From NCBI GenBank assembly GCA_016210495.1, contig JACQUC010000268.1, forward strand, positions 44,599 through 108,598: a stretch of DNA of 64,000 bases, read 5' to 3'. Below, in pieces: positions 34,896 through 44,625 of the stretch. Position 1 is the first letter of the stretch, and each line of letters begins with the position of its first letter. A model generated the notes under the pieces. The model had not been told where the DNA came from and did not search any database. It saw only the letters and a program-made list of their open reading frames with translations. A program made the translations under genes and the position numbers. The DNA is from Chloroflexota bacterium. Lineage in GTDB: Bacteria; Chloroflexota; FW602-bin22; JACPRP01.

Positions 34896-36131
34896 CTATT
34901 TGCCCTGAAGGATGTCCCCGATCTCTTTCTCTACCTGCTTGCCCTTGTCAGACAGGAAGAACTGCACCGATTCCGGCGACTTATCCTGCTGGAACACGCG
35001 TAGCCCCGCCTTCTGATCTATCTCGTGGAGATCGAACTCGACGTTGCCGGGATAGAGCATGCTGCCGCGACTCACCGAGTTGTGTATCTTGTGGCCGTCC
35101 GGGCCAGCCAGAAAGGCAGCGACGAGCCTCGCGGCGTTGGGCACCTTTGACCCCTTAATCAGAATCATGTTGTGGTTCTGCAGCCAGGAGATATCCGGTG
35201 AGACGAATTCCACCGGCACGCCCGCCTTCTTGATCTGAAGGTAGATCTGCGACGAAGTCAGGAGGATAGGGTATTCGCCCGACATATAACGCCTCTGACC
35301 ATTGGCGTAGATCTCCGCCGCTGGGTTGTTGCTCATAATGGCTCGCAACTGAGGCACGAACTTTTCCGGACCCAGCACATACGCGTAGGTCAGGTAGTTG
35401 TTGGCGTAGTTATACATCGCGATCTTGTTTCGCCATTTGGGATTGCCGAGGTCGGCGAAGGACTTCGGCGCTTCGGCGGCAGGGATGACCCTGGGGTCAT
35501 AAACGAGCCCAAGATGGCTCTGGAACGTGTTGATGCCGTACCCGCCTTCCTTAATGACCTCCTTGGGTGTGCCTGGAGCCAGCAAGGGTTCCCAGTCGAC
35601 CTTCTCTATCACTCCGGCCTGCATTCCCTGGACGGTCGAGAGGTCGCTGGCAGGCATAAAATCGAGGGACGGTGTCGCCCCCGCCTTGAACTCCGAGATC
35701 GCTTGAGCTAGTGCTGCGGGGTAGCTCGCGCTGGGGACGGCGCCTATCTCCAGGTCCAGCCCGTAGTTCTTCTTTATGCCCTCCCTGATCTCCTTCACTT
35801 TCTCGCCCGCCAGGTCCGATTGGATCATAATAGATACTTTTGCTTCCTTCTTGGCCCCCTCGATCACCTGAGCCAGAGCCGAGGACGTCGTCTTGGGAGG
35901 CGCGGCCGCGGTGGTCGCCGCGGGAGCAGCCGTGGCTTTTGCCACGGGCGGAGCCGCGGGAGCAGTTGTAGCCTTCGCCGCGGGCGGAGCCGCGGTGGCT
36001 GGAATCGGTGATGGCGTGGGAGCAGCCGCTGGCGCACACGCGGCGAGCAGCACCAGCGAGGCGCCAAGAGCTAGCGCGGCCAGCGTCACCATCATGCCTC
36101 CAAAAGTTAGTTTCGATTCGAGGATTGCCAT
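34896..36131 (-). CDS. ABC transporter solute-binding lipoprotein (cognate of the permease)
   Basis: 411 residues: lipobox LLAAC (Cys32), a long Ala/Pro/Thr linker of repeated PPAAKATTAPA type to about residue 90, then a type 2 binding fold with VSRGSMLYPGNVEFDLHE near the C-terminus. It is 44 bp upstream of the permease, so it is the most likely partner of this transporter. The linker DNA is repetitive. The remnant at 27779-27922 resembles the last part of this protein. Confidence 0.88.
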   Translation of the reverse strand: MAILESKLTFGGMMVTLAALALGASLVLLAACAPAAAPTPSPIPATAAPPAAKATTAPAAPPVAKATAAPAATTAAAPPKTTSSALAQVIEGAKKEAKVSIMIQSDLAGEKVKEIREGIKKNYGLDLEIGAVPSASYPAALAQAISEFKAGATPSLDFMPASDLSTVQGMQAGVIEKVDWEPLLAPGTPKEVIKEGGYGINTFQSHLGLVYDPRVIPAAEAPKSFADLGNPKWRNKIAMYNYANNYLTYAYVLGPEKFVPQLRAIMSNNPAAEIYANGQRRYMSGEYPILLTSSQIYLQIKKAGVPVEFVSPDISWLQNHNMILIKGSKVPNAARLVAAFLAGPDGHKIHNSVSRGSMLYPGNVEFDLHEIDQKAGLRVFQQDKSPESVQFFLSDKGKQVEKEIGDILQGK

Positions 36132-36268
36132 TTCTCTGACCTCTTTCTAAGCCCCTTGGCACTGTCGAGCCAGATTCGAAAGGAGCTTCAATAGCTTTTT
36201 AGATCTGAGCCCGTGCCCGAGACGGCAGGAGTAATGACAAGCAGCGCTGTCGCAAGAGTCCGGCATGG

Positions 36269-36291
36269 AAAAAATCTTCCCTCTGGAAGAT
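36269..36291 (-). terminator. Rho-independent terminator
   Basis: On the minus strand: ATCTTCC, loop AGAG, GGAAGAT, then TTTTTT. It lies about 120 bp past the stop of the M24 gene at 36414, ending that operon ahead of the SBP/transporter operon. The rest of the 282-bp gap 36132-36413 shows nothing else. Confidence 0.75.
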
Positions 36292-36413
36292 CGCGCAGCA
36301 CCATTATACACGCTTCGGGTGCACAGTCAAGCGAAATCCCCAGCTATTTCCGTTGTAAGATATGCCCAATCCCGTTTCCACGTACAGAGAGGAGATAGCG
36401 CCCTCACGCCCCT

Positions 36414-37694
36414 CTACACCACCCGCATCTCGTTCGGTAGCTCGTTCAGCTCCTCGGCGCCTTCCTCGGTCACGAGGACCGCACCTCCGATGTTGACCCG
36501 ATGCTTGCCTCGACAAACGTTCGGCTCCAGCTCGTAAATCGTATTGGGTTGAACAACCGTGTCTCCCAAGGTGTGCCTGGTGATGGACAGGGACTGCAAA
36601 CCCTTGTACCGCTCAATCCCGGGCAATTGCTCGAGCCCGACGCCCCTGCCGCCGACGGCCAGCATCGGAGCCATGGTGTGAATAAGCGGCGTCAGATGCC
36701 AGGCTCCCGCCTCCAGAATCGGCTTGGCCATTGCGTCCGCTACCTCGGCGAACGTCTTTCCCGGGCGCAGCGCCTTCAACCCCTCCTCGTACGACTGGCG
36801 GGCGAGCCTGGCGCACTCCGCATTGACTGGATGGACGGGATTGAGTGCCACGCACATCTGCACCTGCGCCCTCCCTCCGCCCGGGCCGTAGTAGGGAAAT
36901 ATCTCTGTCTGTACGACATCGCCCGCCTGCAGCGTGCGGGGGCGCTCCGCCCGTATCAGCCACGTCGGAGCCCCCCAGCTAGGATTGTTCGGACCCGAGT
37001 GGATGATGAAAAACGACCCGCGCTCGAGCACCGCGCCGTATTCGTAAAGCACGGACATAATAGCCGCCGCCACTTTGCTCTCCAGCACTCCCGGACGCGT
37101 GGCATCGAGCATCGCCTGGCAGGACGCCTCCCCCGCGCCTGCTGCCCACCGCACAACCTTGATTTCCTCTTCGCTCTTGATCAGCACCAGCTCTGCAAAC
37201 GGCGTCGTGATGTCGACGAAATTCGCGTTCGGCAGGTTCTCCAGGACGTGCGTCCACGTGCCGTAGGCGATGAACCCCTCGCCTTCGAACGCCCCGGCGC
37301 CGCCCAGCCCCACGACCCCGATGGTGGATCGATCATAACCCAGCTCCTTGATTGTGGCCACGATGCCCTTCGCCGTGGCCCCGACCCTGGTATCCTCTAT
37401 CCAGGGCGTCTCTCCCCTGTTGATGCTCTCCAGATGGGTCGTGATGACGAAGGCGGTCGGGCAAAGGTGGACCGGCTCGCCCTTAAGCGGAATGACGACG
37501 TAGCCGCCCGCCTGGTCGTTGGCCAAGTAGGAGTGGAACTGCTCGCGCGTCCATAGACCGGCGACGAGAAGGCAGTCCAGCCCCTTGCTCCGCATCAGCT
37601 CCCTCACCCTGGCAAAGCGCCAGTCGCGCTCGTTAAGCGACAGGGATGGAAATGAGTCTTCGCTATTGACATCAAGGTTCTTCCACACGGCCAA
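36414..37694 (-). CDS. M24-fold protein lacking metal ligands
   Basis: 426 residues, paralogous to the protein at 4804-6063. The ligand positions are altered in the same way: GDVVQTEIF (Glu for the first Asp), GRGVGLEQLP (His lost), and YELEPNVCRGKHRVNIGG keeping only one Glu. It also shares IIHSGPNNPSWG. The start is a TTG with a weak GGTGAT site; GTG two codons on is an alternative. It lies downstream of a UbiD and an SBP in transcription order and ends in front of a terminator. Confidence 0.8.
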   Translation of the reverse strand: MAVWKNLDVNSEDSFPSLSLNERDWRFARVRELMRSKGLDCLLVAGLWTREQFHSYLANDQAGGYVVIPLKGEPVHLCPTAFVITTHLESINRGETPWIEDTRVGATAKGIVATIKELGYDRSTIGVVGLGGAGAFEGEGFIAYGTWTHVLENLPNANFVDITTPFAELVLIKSEEEIKVVRWAAGAGEASCQAMLDATRPGVLESKVAAAIMSVLYEYGAVLERGSFFIIHSGPNNPSWGAPTWLIRAERPRTLQAGDVVQTEIFPYYGPGGGRAQVQMCVALNPVHPVNAECARLARQSYEEGLKALRPGKTFAEVADAMAKPILEAGAWHLTPLIHTMAPMLAVGGRGVGLEQLPGIERYKGLQSLSITRHTLGDTVVQPNTIYELEPNVCRGKHRVNIGGAVLVTEEGAEELNELPNEMRVV

Positions 37695-37748
37695 TCTTAA
37701 TCACCCCTTTGCGTTCTTTGCGGTTCCACATCTCTCGTGCCCGGCGCC

Positions 37749-39359
37749 CTACGGCGCCTCGCGAAAGCCGACGGCCGGTATCCTCTGCCTGGCAAGCTTC
37801 TCGCCCGTCTGGAAATGCTCGCCCTTCAGCGCCAGCTCCGCCTCGGTCTCGTTCTCTTCAGTCCAGTATCCCAGCGAGTATCCGAACCAGGGCGACTTGG
37901 GCCTGAGCGGCGGAAGGCCGAGCTCCTCCCACAGCTCCCTCGACTTTTCCATAAAATCCTTCCTCGGCAGCGACACCGGCGGATAAGGCCACTTGATCGT
38001 GGCGTCGATCAGCATAGCTGAAGCGCCGCTCGGAGATGGATAGCGGCGCTCGGAATGAAGCGACGTCAGCGGCGCTGTGGAGTGGTCCAGGCCCGCAACG
38101 CGTCCCTGCACGATCCTCACGTCTCGGTTTGGCTGCGTCCTGAAGCTCAGCGCCCAGTTCACGGCGTCCGCGTCGCGGGGATCTATATCCTCGTCGACGG
38201 CGATGGCATACTTCGGAAACCCGGCGGAGCGTGTCACAACTCCGTTCAGGGCCTGCCAGACGTGCGCCGGGTGCAGCTTCCTCAGTTGAATCACGCAGTA
38301 GGGGTTGCTGCCGCAGCTCTCGTGGAACGCCACGTCCAGTATGCCCGGGATGTTGCAATCATATTTCAGGAACTTGTAGAAAGTGCCTTCGTGGCCCACC
38401 CCTCTAAGCTTGCTGCTCTCGCTGGGCGGAAACTGGCTGAAGAAAGCGTTGTAGATGGGTTTCTTGCGGTGCGTGATGCAGGTCACCTCGAACGCGGGGT
38501 TCATCTCCTCCGCTCCCATGTAGCCGGTGAACTCGCCAAAAGGCGCCTCGCGCTCGAGGTATTCCGTGGACAGCACGCCCTCGATCACGATCTCGGCCGA
38601 TGCAGGAACCTCGATATCCACCGTCCGGCACTTCACCAGCTCCACCGGCACCCCGGCAATGCCCCCGGCCACCGCGAATTCATCGACGCCATAGGCAATC
38701 CCGGTGGTCCCCACGTACCCCAGATTGGGACTGGCACCGATGACGATGGCGGCTTGCAGCGGCATGCCATTGCGCCGGCACTTCTCCCAGTGGATGCGAA
38801 GGTGCTGGACGCCCATGGCGCAGCAGCCGGTTCTCGTCGGGCTCTTGATCATCGCCCTGTAGTTGCCCATGTTCCTGATGCCCGTTTCCGGATCCTTGGT
38901 GACCCAATTGGCATTCGTCAGGTAGGGCGCGTTATCGAAGCCGGGTGTCGAGATAGGAACGGGGAACTCCTCCAGACCCCCGTGCTCCAACAGCGCATCC
39001 CCGACGTGGACCTCGCCCTGCACGGGGCCGCTCTCGACCATCCTGGGCTCGACTGGATGAAGCTGGGCCTGTGCCCATTTCTCCATGATCTCGCCCGGCT
39101 TGCACTGCATGCCAAGCGCATACATCTGCCTCGACGCGGCGTGGCTGGCCACCAGCACCGGGATGTCGTACCTCCTTCCTTTGACGTCGATGACGTCGTC
39201 GAAAAGGAAGGCCTTTCTATCGTCGTCGGGAAGACCACGGAACTGCCATCGTACCAACGGCATCAGCTCCGTGTCCTTGTTGACCTGTTTGGTTATTCTC
39301 ACAAGCTTGCCGTTTGCTTCCAGGGCTTCGATGTGGTCTCTCAGGTCCCGATAGTACAC
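37749..39359 (-). CDS. UbiD-family (de)carboxylase, long subgroup
   Basis: 536 residues, starting GTG at 39359 after GGAGGCTAG. Triad intact: Arg168 (GNYRAM), Glu271 and Glu276 (EAPFGE). It is closely similar throughout to the protein at 49614-51218 and differs from the 365/23020 type by a GNYR motif, a WEKCRR segment and a longer N-terminus. It starts 7 bp after the stop of the broken SBP upstream, indicating one operon. Substrate unknown. Confidence 0.9.
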   Translation of the reverse strand: MYYRDLRDHIEALEANGKLVRITKQVNKDTELMPLVRWQFRGLPDDDRKAFLFDDVIDVKGRRYDIPVLVASHAASRQMYALGMQCKPGEIMEKWAQAQLHPVEPRMVESGPVQGEVHVGDALLEHGGLEEFPVPISTPGFDNAPYLTNANWVTKDPETGIRNMGNYRAMIKSPTRTGCCAMGVQHLRIHWEKCRRNGMPLQAAIVIGASPNLGYVGTTGIAYGVDEFAVAGGIAGVPVELVKCRTVDIEVPASAEIVIEGVLSTEYLEREAPFGEFTGYMGAEEMNPAFEVTCITHRKKPIYNAFFSQFPPSESSKLRGVGHEGTFYKFLKYDCNIPGILDVAFHESCGSNPYCVIQLRKLHPAHVWQALNGVVTRSAGFPKYAIAVDEDIDPRDADAVNWALSFRTQPNRDVRIVQGRVAGLDHSTAPLTSLHSERRYPSPSGASAMLIDATIKWPYPPVSLPRKDFMEKSRELWEELGLPPLRPKSPWFGYSLGYWTEENETEAELALKGEHFQTGEKLARQRIPAVGFREAP

Positions 39360-39366
39360 CTGTGTT

Positions 39367-40603
39367 CTAGCCTCCCTTCAAAATGTCCCCGATCTCCTTT
39401 TCGATCTGCTGGCCCTTCTCCGACAGCGAGAATTCCACCGCCTCGCGCGACTCGTCGAAGTTGAGGGTGCGCAGGCCCGCCTTCACATCCTGCTGGTGGA
39501 TGTCGAACTCGACATTGCCTGGGTAGAGCATACTTCCCCGTCCGGTCGAGTTGAGGATCGCGTGGCCATCGGGACTGGCCAGGAAAACTGCGAGCAGTTT
39601 TGCCGCGTTGGAATTTGCCGTCCCCTTACGAAGCATGACGTGATGGTTCTGTAGGTAGCCCATTTCCAGCGAGACCCAGACCGCCGGGACGTTGCCCTTC
39701 TTGGCGTCAAGTATGGAGCTCGACTGAGTGAGCAGGATCGGGTATTCGCCCGTGAGGTAGCGGGTTCTTCCCCGCGCGTATACTTCAATGACCGGGTTGT
39801 TCTTTACGATAGCGCGCAGATCGGCCAGGATGCGGTCCACGCCGAGCACGTAGGCATAGGCTCTGTAACTATTCGTGTCACATGGCGATCTTGCCTCGCC
39901 ACTTCGGGTTGCCCAGGTCGGTCCAGATCTTCGGGGCCTCCGCGGCGGGGATGACGCTCGGATTGTACATCATCCCCGCGTGGCCGTTAAATATGACCAC
40001 ACTGTGTCCATCGTACCTCATCACCTCGTGAGGCGTTCCCTCGGCAAGGAGGGGGGCCCAGTCCACCTTCTCGAGGATCCCGGCCCGCACGGCCTGCGCC
40101 GTGGCGATGTCGCTGAGCGTCACCAGATCCGCGGATGGTGCAACTCCTGCCTTCTGCTCCGCGATTCCCTTGGCCAAGGTCGCCGGGTAGCTGTCGCTGG
40201 GCACCGCCTCGATAGCGAGGTCCAGCCCGTACTTCTTCCTGATCCCATCCCTCATCTCGTTCACCCGATCGGTCGCCACGTCGGTGGGAAGGATGGCGGA
40301 CACCCTGCCTTCCTTCTTCGCCCCCTCGATGATCTGGGCAAGCGCGGACGACGTTTTGGCGGCTGGAGCCGCGGCGGCGGTCGTGGGCGCTGGCGCCGTC
40401 TTGGCTGGCGTTGCCGCTGCCGTCGTGGGAGCTGCCGGTGCTGCCTTGGCGGCAGTCGGAGCGGCCGGCGGAGCTGTGGCGGCGGGAGGTGGAGCGGCAC
40501 TGGGAGCACACGCCACCAGCACGGCCACCAGGGCCACGAGAAACCTTTCCAATAGTGCCCATGAGCCTAGCATAGCCTTTGTCCCGTTGCTATTCCGAGT
40601 CAT
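39367..40603 (-). pseudogene. Solute-binding lipoprotein gene broken by a frameshift
   Basis: An N-terminal part (40603-39878) with ribosome site AAAGGAGG, lipobox LVAC (Cys32), linker and the first lobe ends at GKIAM and a TGA. The C-terminal part (39849-39367) continues in another frame from YVLGVD. Between them the codons for a YNY-type segment, present in the sister SBPs after GKIAM, are shortened: ATGTGACACG where about nine further bases are expected, a net loss of 5 bases. Everything else is intact, so this is a recent single event or a sequencing error. Confidence 0.85.
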
Positions 40604-40657
40604 TGCAAGCCTCCTTTGAGCCCTGGTGTGGATCGTCACAGGTGGAGTGACGTGTGT

Positions 40658-40754
40658 CATTCTGAGTCCGCCTGAGGCGGACGAAGAATCTCGGCACACG
40701 AATGTCGCGACCCCTCGCTCTGCTCTCCGAAGGAGTCCGGAGTCCTTCGGACAG
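40658..40754. repeat. Composite repeat: TCATTCTGAG-type unit plus 30-bp palindrome
   Basis: TGTCATTCTGAG, a TCCGCCTGAGGCGGA palindrome and GAAGAATCTC at 40658-40694 match the MITE-like element at 15516. Bases 40725-40754 repeat 6142-6171 exactly. It lies upstream (5') of the broken SBP. Confidence 0.7.
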
Positions 40755-40804
40755 CGTGACAGTCATCCCAACAACCTTGACGGACTGCTAGCGTATGCAC
40801 AGTC

Positions 40805-41836
40805 TCAGATTCTCAACAAAGGCCGAACCTGCTCGTGGAATCTCCTGATCTGCTCGAGCGGGTCGAGCGAGCCTATGTTCAGTTGAATGCTCTTCAGGGC
40901 GGGCGCTCTTCTGGCGACGTCGAGCCACTTGTCGACAAAGGCCGCTACTTCCTCGGGCGGGCCGAAGCCGCCGGTATTCAACTGGCGCTCGAACGAGAGA
41001 TTACCCATTACCTGGTGGAAATCGCCGACAGACCGTGCCGAGTGGAGCCGTGCGGCTTCTTCCACGGCTCTTTCTCGGCTCTCGCTCACGTTGAACGGCG
41101 CGGTCTCGACGACGATCTCGAACTCCTCGTCGGTGATAGTCCGACCCATCTCGCGTCCAAGTGCCTTGATTCTGTCCAGACCTTCGCCGATGGCCTCGAC
41201 CGCTTCATCCGGAGACAAATACGGTGGTGCAACCCAGCCGTCCGCATATTTGGCCGTGCGCCGCAAGGGGGCTTCGACCCACCTCGGGCGCGGCTTCTCG
41301 CCGGGATAGCCCCGCGCTCCGGCGTTGTACCCGCCGCCGATAAGTATCTTGGGGTACGGCCTCTGGATTGGCTTGGGGATCAGCCTGGCCTCCCGCAGGG
41401 TGTAGTACTTGCCTGCGAACGTAACCTCGTCCTCGGTCCACAGCCGCCTAATGATCTCCAGCGCCTCGTCGGTGCGGCCTCCCCGCTCCTTGAAAGGCAC
41501 GCCCAGGTTCTCGAACTCGCTCGGTACCCAACCCAGACCGAGACCGCACACCAACCTGCCGTTGGAGAAATGGTCGATGGTCATCAACGTCTGAGCCAGG
41601 GCGAAGGGCTGGTACAGCGGCGTCTGGAGCACCGCCGTCCCAATCCTGATCCTGCTGGTCCTGGCCGCCACGGCGGTCAATACGGAGAGCGTCTCCAAGA
41701 TTGGCATCTGACGAGAAACGGCGTGCGGATACCAGAAACCACTGTAGCCCAATCGCTCCAGCTCCTCGGCGAAGCGTATGCACTGCTCCGCCGAAGCGGG
41801 GACGCACGACTTCCTGAACTCGATTTGAACAGCCAT
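40805..41836 (-). CDS. LLM-class flavin-dependent oxidoreductase
   Basis: 343 residues with GLGLGWVPSEFENLGVPF, ERGGRTDEALEIIRRLW and KYYTLREARL. It is the closest relative of the copy at 30901. The ATG follows AAGGGGTCC. It lies 20 bp downstream of the SBP at 41857 and 201 bp upstream of the broken SBP, the gap holding repeats. Confidence 0.9.
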   Translation of the reverse strand: MAVQIEFRKSCVPASAEQCIRFAEELERLGYSGFWYPHAVSRQMPILETLSVLTAVAARTSRIRIGTAVLQTPLYQPFALAQTLMTIDHFSNGRLVCGLGLGWVPSEFENLGVPFKERGGRTDEALEIIRRLWTEDEVTFAGKYYTLREARLIPKPIQRPYPKILIGGGYNAGARGYPGEKPRPRWVEAPLRRTAKYADGWVAPPYLSPDEAVEAIGEGLDRIKALGREMGRTITDEEFEIVVETAPFNVSESRERAVEEAARLHSARSVGDFHQVMGNLSFERQLNTGGFGPPEEVAAFVDKWLDVARRAPALKSIQLNIGSLDPLEQIRRFHEQVRPLLRI

Positions 41837-41856
41837 GTTTGGACCCCTTCAGCTCA

Positions 41857-43059
41857 TCATTGACCTCGCAGGATATCCCCGATCTGCTTCTCGATCTGTT
41901 TCGCCTTATCAGACAGCAGGTACTCCTTCGCGCCGGGGTACTGCTGGTTGTTGAACAGCAGCAGACCTGCTTTCTGGTCCTGCTGATGAATGTCGTACTC
42001 GTAGTTCCCCGGGTAGAAGAAGCTGCCACCGCTGGCCTCCTCTTGTATCAGCTTCTGGCCCTTGGGGCTCGCGATAAAGACGGCCATCAGTTTCGCCGCG
42101 TTGGGATGCGCCGCATTCTTCAAGACGACGAGAGCGTGAACGCTGACGCGCGAGAAGTCGATCGACTTCCACTCGACCGGGTAGTTCTTCCGGCGGATGT
42201 CCTCGTAGTACATCGAGCCCATCATCGCCAGCGGGTACTCCCCAGCCAGGTACCTGGTCGTGATGCGGGCGTAAGTGTCGACCAGTGGCTGGTTCTTCAT
42301 TATAGCCCGAAGGTCGTTCAGCAACCCATCCGCACTGCCGAGGAAGACGTGGCTCATATAAGTGCTGGTGTACGACAGTATTGCCAGCTTGCCGCGCCAC
42401 TTGGGGTCTGCCAGGTTGCTGAAGGACTTCGGCACCTCGGCGGCAGGGATGAGCCTGGGATTGTAGATCAGCCCGACGTGGCCCGTGTAGATAACGAGCG
42501 CATGCCCGTCCCACTGCACCATCTCGGGAGCCGTCCCTTCGGCCACCAGCGGCTGCCAATCAGACTTCTGAACGATGCCGGCCGCGACCATGTCGGACAG
42601 GTTGGCATCCGAGGACTGCATAAGGTCGAACGTCGAAGTGGCCCCGGCCTTGTGCTCGGCAATTGCCTTCGCGGCGAGTGCTGGATAACTCGAGCTCGGC
42701 TCGTAGGTGATATTCAGATCTACGCCATACGTCTCCCTTATCTCTCCCCTCAGCCGTTCCATCCCCTTGCCGGTCAAATTGGGAGTTAAGGAGACAGATA
42801 TCTGCCCTTCCTTCTTGGCCGCTTCGATGAGTTGGGCCAGGGCGGGCGAAGGCCCTTTGGCGGCAGGGGCTGGCGTGGCCGGAGCCGGTGCTTTGGTGGG
42901 TGCAGGCGCCGGGGCACCAGGCTGCGCCGCGGCAGGGGTCGGCTTGACCTGCACGGCCGTGGCCGTCGGCGGCGGCGGAGGTGCGGCCGGGGCGCAAGAG
43001 ACAAGCAATGCCAACAAAACGATACCAGTTAACATAACCAAGGTTCCTGTGGCCTTCAT
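41857..43059 (-). CDS. ABC transporter solute-binding lipoprotein
   Basis: 400 residues from MKATGTLVML after GGGAGGTC. The lipobox is LLVSC (Cys22), followed by a Pro/Ala linker and a binding fold. The C-terminal signature is GSFFYPGNYEYDIHQQDQKA. Of the seven SBPs it is closest in this region to the one at 3576, which likewise lies beside an M24 gene. It is upstream of an LLM gene in one transcript. Confidence 0.86.
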   Translation of the reverse strand: MKATGTLVMLTGIVLLALLVSCAPAAPPPPPTATAVQVKPTPAAAQPGAPAPAPTKAPAPATPAPAAKGPSPALAQLIEAAKKEGQISVSLTPNLTGKGMERLRGEIRETYGVDLNITYEPSSSYPALAAKAIAEHKAGATSTFDLMQSSDANLSDMVAAGIVQKSDWQPLVAEGTAPEMVQWDGHALVIYTGHVGLIYNPRLIPAAEVPKSFSNLADPKWRGKLAILSYTSTYMSHVFLGSADGLLNDLRAIMKNQPLVDTYARITTRYLAGEYPLAMMGSMYYEDIRRKNYPVEWKSIDFSRVSVHALVVLKNAAHPNAAKLMAVFIASPKGQKLIQEEASGGSFFYPGNYEYDIHQQDQKAGLLLFNNQQYPGAKEYLLSDKAKQIEKQIGDILRGQ

Positions 43060-43091
43060 ACGTTGACCTCCCTTCGTGTCTACTGATGTGA

Positions 43092-43202
43092 CGTAGCCGC
43101 ACCCTTCAGGGTGCGCGTGCCCGTTTGCCTGGCGGGGTCGCCTGCTATGATAAGGCGCTAGCTCGACCACCGGCACCGCGCAAGCTGAAGCTTGCGGCTA
43201 CA
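43092..43202. repeat. Inverted-repeat element related to 19166-19276
   Basis: The left arm (43092-43117) is identical to the 26-bp arm at 19166. The right arm (about 43176-43202) has GCAAGCTGAAGCTTGC where the other copy has GCACCCTGAAGGGTGC, so both halves of the hairpin changed together. It is in the gap between M24 and SBP genes. Confidence 0.65.
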
Positions 43203-43263
43203 AGTTCCCCTCGCCCCCTCGTTCCATTGCCCTGTGGAGCCTTGATCCAAGGCCCCACAGCCC

Positions 43264-44538
43264 TTACCCGACATAACGCAACTCGTTCGGCAGCACGTTC
43301 AGCTCCTCGACGCCTTTCTCGGTGACGATCACTGTGCCACCGATATTTACCCTGTGCTTGCCCAGGCAGGCGTTCGGCTCGATCTCCCATATCGTGTTGG
43401 CCTGTATGACCAGGTCACCCCCAACCATCGGCTTGCCGGAAACGGCCTGATACCTGTCGATGCCAGGCAGCTTCTCGACCCCGACGTAGGACCTGCTAAC
43501 CCAGGCCAGCGGATTCAGGCTGTGAATGAGTGGGGTCAGTTGCCAGGCGCCGGCCTCCCTCAGAGGGGCCTCCATCGCCTCCACCACTTCGCCGAATCGC
43601 CTGCCGGGTCTAAGGGCCTCGATGCCCGCCTCGTACGATCGTCGGGCTATCGCCGCGCACTCCTTATTCACCGGATCGATTTCCCCGACGGCGATGGCCA
43701 ACTGAAGCTGCGCCTCCATACCGCCGTAGTGGGGGAAGATCTCCGCCAGGATGATGTCGCCGTTCTGAATCGTCCGCGGGCGCTGCGGGCGGAAGAGCCA
43801 CATGGGAGCTCCCCAACTCGGGTTGTCCGGCCCCGAGTGAAAGATCATTGGGCTAATGTACGGCGAAGGGCTCCCGTTGCCTCCGTTCAGGAACAAGTGG
43901 TACATCCCGGCGGCGTAGATCTCACTCTCGGTTGCGCCGACTCGCGTCGCATTGATCATTGCCTCGCAAACAAGCTCGCCAATCGCCGCTGCTCTGCGTG
44001 CCAGTTGTAGCTCCTCATCGCTCTTGGCGAAGATCACCTCCGCGAAAGGGTACGACACGTTGTGAAAAGTCGCGTCGGGAAGCTTCTCCAGAATATGCGC
44101 CCACGTTCCATAGGGCACGTTGCCTTCCATCTCGCCCGGCGCGTACATGCCCAGCCCCACCGCACCGATGCTCGCTCGTTCGTATCCCTTCTCCCGAAGA
44201 ACGCTGACTACCCCGGCGCCGTTAGCTCCGAGCCTTACGTCCTTGACCCACGACGCTTCGTCTCTCAAGGAGCTTTCGAGGTGGGCGGTGACATCAAACG
44301 TCGTCCAGCTAAGATGGATCAGGCCATCACCTTCCCTGGGAAAGATCACGATGCCGCCGGTGCGATCGTTCGTCAGGTATCGGTCGAACATCTCGCGACC
44401 CTTCAGCCCAAAGACGACGAGGCAATCCAGCCCCCGGGCTTTCATCATTTCTCTGACCCGCACCCAGCGGCGATCCCGCTCGTTCTCCGATAGGCTGGGC
44501 CAATTCGCGTCTTCCAACAATTGCGACTTATCAGCCAA
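43264..44538 (-). CDS. M24-fold protein lacking metal ligands
   Basis: 424 residues. I chose the TTG at 44538 because GGAGGTG sits 8 bases upstream; the ATG at 44544 would be only 2 bases from it. Ligand positions: GDIILAEIF, VGVEKLP with no His, WEIEPNACLGKHRVNIGG. So it shares the metal-less pattern with the two other copies but is the most diverged. IFHSGPDNPSWG is conserved. It sits between a ferredoxin and an SBP gene. Confidence 0.8.
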   Translation of the reverse strand: MADKSQLLEDANWPSLSENERDRRWVRVREMMKARGLDCLVVFGLKGREMFDRYLTNDRTGGIVIFPREGDGLIHLSWTTFDVTAHLESSLRDEASWVKDVRLGANGAGVVSVLREKGYERASIGAVGLGMYAPGEMEGNVPYGTWAHILEKLPDATFHNVSYPFAEVIFAKSDEELQLARRAAAIGELVCEAMINATRVGATESEIYAAGMYHLFLNGGNGSPSPYISPMIFHSGPDNPSWGAPMWLFRPQRPRTIQNGDIILAEIFPHYGGMEAQLQLAIAVGEIDPVNKECAAIARRSYEAGIEALRPGRRFGEVVEAMEAPLREAGAWQLTPLIHSLNPLAWVSRSYVGVEKLPGIDRYQAVSGKPMVGGDLVIQANTIWEIEPNACLGKHRVNIGGTVIVTEKGVEELNVLPNELRYVG

Positions 44539-44625
44539 GAGCATCACCTCCCAAATCGTCCGACACAAAACGTGTCTATCGTAGTTCCGTGTCTTCCGTG
44601 CTTTCCGTGGTTCTAGATCGCCAGA

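Noticed and set aside
38055..39464. Open frame of 469 codons on the plus strand
   Set aside because: Antisense to the UbiD at 37749; no family features.
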